The notes below the pieces were generated by a model. It did no database searches. It saw only the letters and a list, made by a program, of their open reading frames with translations, and was not told where the DNA came from. A program made the translations under genes and the position numbers. Shown here one piece after another: positions 57,555 through 64,000 of a stretch of DNA of 64,000 nucleotides. The stretch lies in the NCBI RefSeq assembly GCF_932294415.1, contig NC_065535.1, positions 83,163,862-83,227,861 on the forward strand, written 5' to 3'. The first letter of the stretch is position 1. Each line of letters begins with the position of its first letter. Source of the stretch: Quercus robur. Lineage: Eukaryota > Streptophyta > Magnoliopsida > Fagales > Fagaceae.

Positions 57555-58435
57555 TATATGTGTATGTGTATGTGTATTTATGTATGTGTATGTGTATGAG
57601 TGTGTATGTGTGTGTATGTGTATGTTTATGTGTGTGTATGTGTATGTTTATGTTTATGTTTATGTGTATGTGTGTTTATGTTTATATTCATTTATATTTA
57701 TGTATGTTTATATATGTGTGTATGTTTATGTATGTGTATGTGTATGAGTGTGTATGTTTATGTATGTGTGTATGTTTATATATATTTATATTTATAAACA
57801 TAAATATAAACATAAACACAAATTTACATAAACATACATGAACACAAACAAACATACAGAAAAACAAAAAAATATAAACACACATACACATAAACACGCA
57901 TAAACAAACATAAACAAAAACAAACAAATATAAACACACATACACATAAACACACACACATAAACATAAACATACATAGACATAAACACACATACAGACT
58001 GAAAAAAATTAAACCTTCATATAGACTAGAAAAAATTGCAAACTAACACCAATCCTCAAACAATTCATTAGTTACTTTAGTGTGCTAAATCGAGCCTTTA
58101 TGTGTGTTTATGTTTATATTTAATTTTATGTGTGTGTATGTTTACGTTTATTTGAGTTTATATGTGTTTTTGTGTATGTGTGTTTATGTTTATGTATATG
58201 TATATTTATGTGTATGTGTGTATATGTTTATGTGTATTTGTATGTGTATGTATATGTGTATATGTATGTTTATGTATGTGTGTGTATGTGTGCTTATGTA
58301 TGTGTATGTGTATGTGTTTATGTGTGCTTATATTTATGTATGTTTATGTGTATGTGTATGTGTTTATGCGTGCTTATGTATGTGTATGCGTATGTGTATG
58401 TGTATGTGTATTTGTATGTGTATGTGTATTTGTAG
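57555..58435. repeat. TATGTG-type satellite with strand switch
   Basis: Three blocks: 57555-57795 rich in TGTATG/TTTATG on the + strand, 57796-57995 rich in the complementary CATAAA/ACACAT, then ~100 bp of other text (58000-58100) and 58100-58435 again TGTATG. Cys/Val/Tyr/Met-repeat frames open on both strands throughout this region are artefacts. The first two blocks together can pair as a very long imperfect hairpin. Confidence 0.9.
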
Positions 58436-58439
58436 ATCT

Positions 58440-59290
58440 CTTTGTTTTTTTCAGATTCAGGTACAATACCCTGATGCAATTATAATTAATGGTTGAGATT
58501 AAAAGTTGAAAAAACAACTTTCAATTTCAACCATTAAATAAAATATATTAAAGGAGAGTTAGAAAGTTTAAAAAAAAAAAAGAGTAAAAAATGTATAAAA
58601 AAAAACCTGCGATGCACCTGATCTCAGTTCGTCTTTCTTCTCTCACTATTTTTCTTTTCTTCTTTTTTATGTGGTGCTTTGTTCTTCTTCCTTTTATTTT
58701 TCTTTATACGTCGCCTAGGCTGACAGGAGAGGAGTGAGCGAAAGCCACGTCAAGAAAGGAAATCGAAGATTGTGCTGCCGAGCCAAAAACTATGAAAATC
58801 TCTTCCTCTCAACTCAGATGATTCATTTAGGTGAAATTGTGGCTCACGAGACTTCACCAGATTATAGTGTGTGATTTTTGTTTATTTATTTATTTGTTTG
58901 ATTAATTTGGATTTAAAATTAGTTCAACAAGATGATTATTCTTCTAAAATATAATAACAAAACCAATATATGTTTTTTTAATAGTGGGTTCACTTTCAGT
59001 GTTTTCATTTTGTGATTTTGGTTGTTTTGTGGGTTTTGTGTTTTGATTTCGGTGGGTGTGATTTGATTTGTGATTTGGTGGACTTCTGGGTTTTTGTTGC
59101 GATTTGATTTTGGCTGGGTTTTGGCCGTGGTGGTGGTCGTGATTTGATTTTGGCTAGGTTTCAGTAGTGATGCATGATTAGAGGTGATGAGCTTAAAAAG
59201 CTCTGGCCATGGAGGTTTAGAAGGAGAGCTTGGTGATCAGCCATGGAGCACGGTGTGACGTGGGTTGAGGCAGAGAGAGGATGAGAGGGA
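58440..59290. other. repeat-like interior, no recognised gene
   Basis: G/T-rich text with GTTTTGGTTGTTTTGTGG and GATTTGATTTTGGCT(A/G)GGTT repeated (59105-59165) lies between the two hAT-like termini, so it may be the interior of one element. No frame with recognisable motif. Confidence 0.4.
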
Positions 59291-59292
59291 AA

Positions 59293-59330
59293 TAGGGGTG
59301 GCCCTAGACATTTTGGGTCCTAAGGTGATA
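59293..59330 (+). mobile_element. hAT-like terminus, copy 2
   Basis: TAGGGGTGGCCCTAGACATT then TTGGGTCCTAAGG, matching 57509-57545 in the same orientation with several substitutions. Confidence 0.45.
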
Positions 59331-59745
59331 ACTAAAAATTGAGCATTTTTTTATACTTATATGTTAATTAAATTAATGTTTATTTAATATTTTTATATTA
59401 TATTTTTCATAATTATTTTCATTTTCTTCTAAATTATTTTGAAGTTCATTATCAAGATTTGTTGTATTTCAAAATTGAACATCATCTTCTTCTAAATTAT
59501 TTTGGTGAATCTTTTGCTCATTTGTGATATTTTCATCTAAATTTTGTGTTATATTTTGTTTATCTATACTACTATTTAAGGGGCTTCCCCTGTTTGGATT
59601 CCATATTTTTCATGCCTAAGATACCCTCATCATACCCATTTACAAGTTTTCAACTACCGGGGATAGATATGTAAATTAAAACTCCTACATTTTAAAACCA
59701 CAAACTCACGTACGCTTTGCAGTTTCTATCTCACTTTCTCTCTCT

Positions 59746-59792
<47 letters not shown>

Positions 59793-60095
59793 CCAGATTG
59801 AAGACATTTAGTTTAGCTCTACATCCTCCTTTCTTTTTCTTCAGATTAAAAACATTTACTGTCAGAGGCTTCAACAAATTTTCAGGTTCTATTTTTTGCA
59901 AGTTCCTCTTTATTTTATTTTCTTTTGTTTATGATTGACTTTCTTTAAGTTCTACTTTTTTTTTTCTTATATGTATAACATTAACTTTTTATTTTTTTCT
60001 TCTTCTTCTTTTTTTTAAATGTAATTTTGAAATAAATGGTTCCTTCATATACTCTACCATTGCACTTCTTAATGAATTGTCATTTCATGTTGTAG

Positions 60096-60169
60096 GTATT
60101 GTGATCCAAAGACAGGGCTGTCTTATGTTACAAAAGAAGCATTCAAAATCATTCGTAAACAGTTAAACA
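60096..60169 (+). pseudogene. captured exon of a YL1-C domain (SWC2/VPS72-like) gene
   Basis: After a TTGTAG acceptor the frame reads YCDPKTGLSYVTKEAFKIIR then KQLN, followed by a GTATGA donor. This matches the YL1 C-terminal motif (x-Y-R-D-P-K-T-G-L-x-Y-A-T-K-E-A-F-K-x-I-R) of SWC2/VPS72, a subunit of the SWR1 complex that deposits histone H2A.Z. The canonical Arg of YRDP is Cys here and Ala of YATKE is Val. No neighbouring exons of the gene were recognised, so it is an isolated 74-nt exon with its splice sites, inside the Helitron-like element. Confidence 0.65.
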
Positions 60170-60509
60170 GTATGACTTCCCTTATCTCCTTTAATAGCCT
60201 TTGTTTACATTTTATTTAAAAAATTTGAATTGAAATAAAAATAGTTTCATATAAATGATCAATTACTATTTCTTTCTCCTTCCTCACTTCACTTCTTTTT
60301 TTTTTTTTCCTTCTTCATATATATATATATATATATTTTTTTTTTTTTTACCATCATTGTATATGTTTTTGGCGTTAAATTTTTTTATTTAGGTATGTAG
60401 CAACCTTGAGTTCTACTTTTTTTTTCTATATATATGTATCACGTTAACTCTTTTTTTTTTCTTTTCTTTTTTTTTTTAAATTTAATTTTGAAATGTTGGT
60501 GGTGATTGA

Positions 60510-61114
60510 AAACAAAAAAAGCCACGTTGTATCAAAAAAATTATCTACCACATTTCTATTTTGAAAAAAAAAAAAAAAAAAAAAAAACTCTAGCCGACCC
60601 TTTTTTTTTTTCAAATTCAAATTCAAAAAAAATAGAAAAAAAAAAAAAAAAACCTTAACACGTTTGAATTCCACTCTCCCATGTTTTACTCCTAAGAAAC
60701 TGCTTTACTATCAAATTTAAAAAATTTTAACTTCTCTTTAATAACATGCATGCTAACGTTGGTTTGTTAATTAAAGTTTTAAAAAAAAAATACTTGGTTC
60801 CCTAATTCTTTTATTTCTCTTAGGTTCACGTATGCACAAACTTTTTGGATTGCATTGAGGAATCATTGGAATGGACATGTAAAATAGTAGGGTTAGACAT
60901 GTAAAATTATCAATTTAAAGAGTCCTAAATTTTAGATAAATTTGACAAAACATTACCTACAAAATAGGAACACTTCTACTAACCCACTTATTCTAACACA
61001 TGTTTCTAATATTATATTCTTAAAAAAAACCTCACGTTGAGTAAAAAAAGAAAAAAAACACAACTAAATAGTAAAATTTCTAATATTTTATTCTTAGAAA
61101 AAACCTCACGTTCA

Positions 61115-61152
<38 letters not shown>

Positions 61153-61445
61153 TAATGAAATACCCTTAATTTAATAGACTTATCTTTATCTCTAAATCAT
61201 AAGAAATGGTTTAAAATCTTAAATTGATAAAAATTGAAAACAAAAAACCTAATGAAAAAAGCCACGTTGTATCAAAAAAATTATCTACCACGTTTCTATT
61301 TTGAAAAAAAAAAAAAAAACCTTAACACGTTTGAATTTCACTCCCACATTTTACTCCTAACAAATTGTTTGAATTCCACTCTCCCATGTTTTACTCCTAA
61401 GAAACTGCTTTACTATCAAATTTAAAAATTTTAACTTCTCTTTAA
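60510..61445 (+). repeat. local direct duplications inside the Helitron
   Basis: 60517-60740 and 61255-61440 share AAGCCACGTTGTATCAAAAA, TTATCTACCAC, TTCTATTTTG(A)n, CTTAACACGTTTGAATT, CTCCCATGTTTTACTCCTAA and CTGCTTTACTATCAAATTTA. A smaller pair, 61000-61060 and 61075-61120, shares TTTCTAATATT and AAAACCTCACGTT. Copies are close to identical, pointing to fairly recent duplication. Confidence 0.75.
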
Positions 61446-61542
61446 CTTCTTTTGCTTATCCAGTTTTTATTTTATTTTATTTAAGTTTCATGTTATATCC
61501 TCCTTCCTTTTCATCTTCATCTTCTTCTTCTTCTGGATATAT

Positions 61543-61580
<38 letters not shown>

Positions 61581-62185
61581 GAATAGAATATTACTACACT
61601 AGAATAACAAAAGACTTCATTACTTGACTTCCAAGATTATCCGGATAAGTATATAAGAAAATATTATTCTTTTACTTATAATGTTTTTTAGTTTTCTATT
61701 TCTTACATTCAATTGATGCTTTAAAATATTGTATCTGTTTTTGCTCTCAACGTGTCTTCTCTTGAGTTCCATTCATTGTTATCCAATTTTTAATGCCTCG
61801 GGTTGCAACCATTGTCATAGAGAATATATGGTGAGTAGGGTTTCTTTTTTATTTATGTTGTAATAAATTTATTTTAGAATTTTTTTGAACAAAAATGTAA
61901 ATGGATTTAATCTCAATTGCAAGCTAGGCAAGACCACGTGTGGTGCTATTAGCAAACTGTGGAATCCAATATGCAGAGCATTCCTCAAAATCCCATTAAT
62001 TCTTTGATTTCATAAGAAAATCAATGGAACTCAATGGATGGTTGTGCCACTTGATCATTCCTTTGCTTGCACAATTTATTTGGTTTTATTTCGGATTGAA
62101 CATTTGCATCTTTGCCCTCTATTCTACAACACCATTTTGTGCTTTGTGTGGAGCCCAGGTCTTACCATTTTTTTTTTCTTGCAGA

Positions 62186-62281
62186 TGTTATGTACATGTG
62201 CAAAGAACATGAGGATATTAGCAAGATGGGAGAACAATTGACTATCCTGGCTTTTGATCTAAGAGAGATGTATTTTTTTTA
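62186..62281 (+). pseudogene. possible captured terminal exon, unassigned
   Basis: A polypyrimidine tract and TTGCAG acceptor precede a frame VMYMCKEHEDISKMGEQL then TILAFDLREM, ending at TAA. The text reads like real protein and the acceptor is strong, but I cannot name the family. Confidence 0.35.
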
Positions 62282-62926
62282 AAGTAAATATTATGTATTG
62301 TAAGTAGCTGACTTTTTTTTTACCATTTATTCATTTTATTGAGAAACTACCTTTTGATTGTGGACTTAGTAGAGGGCACAAACAAATTTTTGAAATCATT
62401 TTGTTTACATTTTACTAACTGAATGGCATATACCATTTTGTTTGATTATTTTCTTTCTTTCATTTTAGAATTCTTTTCATTTTTTATGTTGCATTATATT
62501 CTTCATTTTTTATTTTTTATATTATTCCCTTTTTAATTTTTTTTTTTTTATTTTTTGTCATTTGAGAGTGCAAGTTAGCTAAGAGTGATATAGATAATTC
62601 TGAGTATAATTTAGTAACCATTAAATTTGATTATCCAAACATTTTAGTAGGGAGATTGTGAAAAAGAAAAATATAAGGCGGATCAAAATTTTAGTAACAA
62701 ATAAATTTTATGAAGCTTTAAAAAAAAAAATTCCAAACAAAATGACTACAAACATATCAAAAGGAAAAACATTTTAGGTGGGTTTGTGGGAGACATGTAA
62801 CGATAGTATAGGAAACCCACACATAATGTAGGAGAGAGGTTTCATGAGAATCTCTTTTAAGATAACTTTCCTCTTTTCTTATTTATTCATTACATATAAC
62901 CTTACAAAATTTATTAGCAAAAAACT

Positions 62927-63294
62927 AGCCTCTGAGCACGCGCTCACGCGCGTGCTCAGAGGCTCTTCTATTTTTTGGGTAAGGGTTAATTTAGAGCATT
63001 TATTATAATTTGGGATTACTACATTTTCCAATCACAAAAAAAACTTAGGGGTGTGATGAGTGTCATGTGTGGAGAAATAATTTTCCAATCACAATAATTT
63101 TTCATCACAAAAAAATCTAGAGGTGTGATTGGAAAATTATTTCTCCACACATGACACTCATCACACCCCTAGGTTTTTTTTTGTGATTGGAAAATGTAGT
63201 AATCCCAAATTATAATAAATGCTCTAAATTAACCCTTACCCAAAAAATAGAAGAGCCTCTGAGCACGCGCGTGAGCGCGTGCTCAGAGGCTAGT
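62927..63294. repeat. 368-bp near-perfect palindrome at the Helitron 3' end
   Basis: Both ends carry AACTAGCCTCTGAGCACGCG or its complement. The arms continue through CTATTTTTTGGGTAAGGGTT, AATTTAGAGCATTTATTATA, GGGGTGTGATGAGTGTCATG and AATAATTTTCCAATCAC, and meet near 63100-63120. Each tip is itself a ~36-bp hairpin. It can be read as two Helitron 3' ends in inverted orientation, or as an independent fold-back element. Confidence 0.8.
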
Positions 63295-64000
63295 TATTAA
63301 TAACAAATTTATCCATTGATCCTTTTTGAGACTCAATTAATTTTTCTTCTTTTTTTAAGTTTTTCATATCCAAATATATATTTTCTAGTAGACATTTCTA
63401 ATTAAACAATATATTTATAAAGACTAAAATAAAAAAATAACTTTCAAGTGTAGAGCAAATGAGAAATAGAACTTGATTTATATAAAAAGTATTGTTATAG
63501 TTTCACTGAATAATAACAAGTTTTTAGCAATCTCAAGCTACATAAATTGAAAAAAAAAAAAAGCACAAGCATAACAAAAATTTAAGCACAGTCATAACAC
63601 TGACACAAGACTTATTAATAAGGCCCACCCACCAAAAAAATAAAAAATAAAAAATAAACAGACAAACAAAAAACAAATCCTATCTATAACTAAAAAAAAA
63701 AAAAAATGCAGACTTTAAAAAATAATAATAATATAAAAAAATAACAACAAAAAAAAAAAAAACCTTGAAGGCCCAAACTTAACGCCCAGTCCAGGGAGGG
63801 TCCAGGCAGCCATAATGATAAACTGATAAGTGACAAACAAAGTTACAAAACCAGCCAGGGAGGGCCCAAACAAACAAAGTTATCTTAAGTTCTTAACAAA
63901 TAAAATGCAGTGCCCTGTGCCCAAATATTTATAATTTTTATACCTGATTCCTGAGGTGAGGTGAGCAGTTGAGACTTGAGAGAGGCGGAGAGCAGAGAAT
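63295..64000. other. intergenic, nothing recognised
   Basis: AT-rich with several A runs. The last 250 bp are more GC-rich (GCCCAAACTTAACGCCCAG, CCAGCCAGGGAGGGCCC, GAGAGAGGCGGAGAGCAGAG) and could be the promoter or leader of a gene beyond the window edge, which cannot be tested here. Confidence 0.4.

Larger units (their letters stand above)
59563..63293 (+). mobile_element. probable non-autonomous Helitron, 3.7 kb, with gene capture
   Basis: The 5' end TCTATACTACTATTTAAGG follows an A and resembles the 5' ends of the mini-Helitrons at 2868 and 4343. The 3' end is a strong hairpin (GCCTCTGAGCACGCGC pairing with GCGCGTGCTCAGAGGC) directly followed by CTAG and then T, the Helitron A/T insertion rule. 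No Rep/helicase frame exists. Inside are a YL1-C-like exon with splice signals (60096-60169), internal duplications at 60.5-61.4 kb, a possible captured last exon at 62186-62278, and a 3'-terminal palindrome. Several long T and A runs (59749-59792, 61108-61150, 61539-61578) interrupt it. The outer limits rest on short motifs, so a composite of smaller elements is possible. Confidence 0.5.

Noticed and set aside
57560-58496. Overlapping Cys/Val/Tyr/Met-rich open frames on both strands
   Set aside because: They are translations of the TATGTG-type satellite and its complement; no complexity beyond the repeat.

Overview
The window is AT-rich nuclear DNA of a higher plant. Evidence: spliced genes with plant-type proteins, site II promoter motifs, solo LTRs, tRNA-derived SINEs, Helitrons, MULE-like elements with long terminal inverted repeats, MITEs and long AG/AT/AAT microsatellites. 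The repeat families (especially two SINE types and a hAT-like MITE) resemble those I know from woody Fagales such as oak and chestnut; that assignment is inference.

Only three host genes are well supported, all on the + strand. (1) 15140-19616: a nine-exon TBC-domain Rab GTPase-activating protein of the TBC1D13 type, 469 aa, preceded by a cluster of site II (TGGGCC/Y) elements. (2) 20907-24646: a three-exon phospholipase D of the alpha class, 806 aa, with both HKD motifs intact; it starts 1.3 kb after the first gene. (3) 40568-41122: a two-exon gene for a small plant protein (147 aa) with one N-terminal membrane segment; its 111-nt intron stays in frame if retained. The three do not form an obvious pathway; they are membrane-trafficking, lipid-signalling and unknown membrane genes.

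The remainder (about 85%) is repeat-rich intergenic DNA. 0-14.7 kb: MITEs, two mini-Helitrons of one family, a SINE, retroposon tails and microsatellites. 24.7-40.5 kb: four LTR-type blocks (three solo LTRs with exact 5-bp target duplications at 26798, 36182 and 38239), a 1.46-kb long-TIR MULE, a SINE with a perfect 16-bp target duplication, and MITEs. 41-50.6 kb: mostly featureless, with an old ~1-kb spaced duplication. 50.6-54.9 kb: a dense nest made of a 402-bp fold-back element, a Pack-MULE-like element carrying pieces of two unrelated host genes (an ENTH/VHS protein resembling MTV1 and a sterol C-5 desaturase resembling STE1/DWF7), a solo LTR, and an LTR-like remnant. 57.5-58.4 kb: a hexamer-like TATGTG satellite that switches strand in the middle. 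59.5-63.3 kb: a probable 3.7-kb Helitron carrying an exon of a YL1-C (SWC2/VPS72-like) gene and ending in a near-perfect palindrome.

The most interesting content is the gene-fragment-carrying transposons (51.5-52.7 kb and 59.6-63.3 kb). No defence system, virus, CRISPR array, rRNA or true tRNA gene was seen. Protein family assignments are from memory of conserved motifs; no database search was possible.
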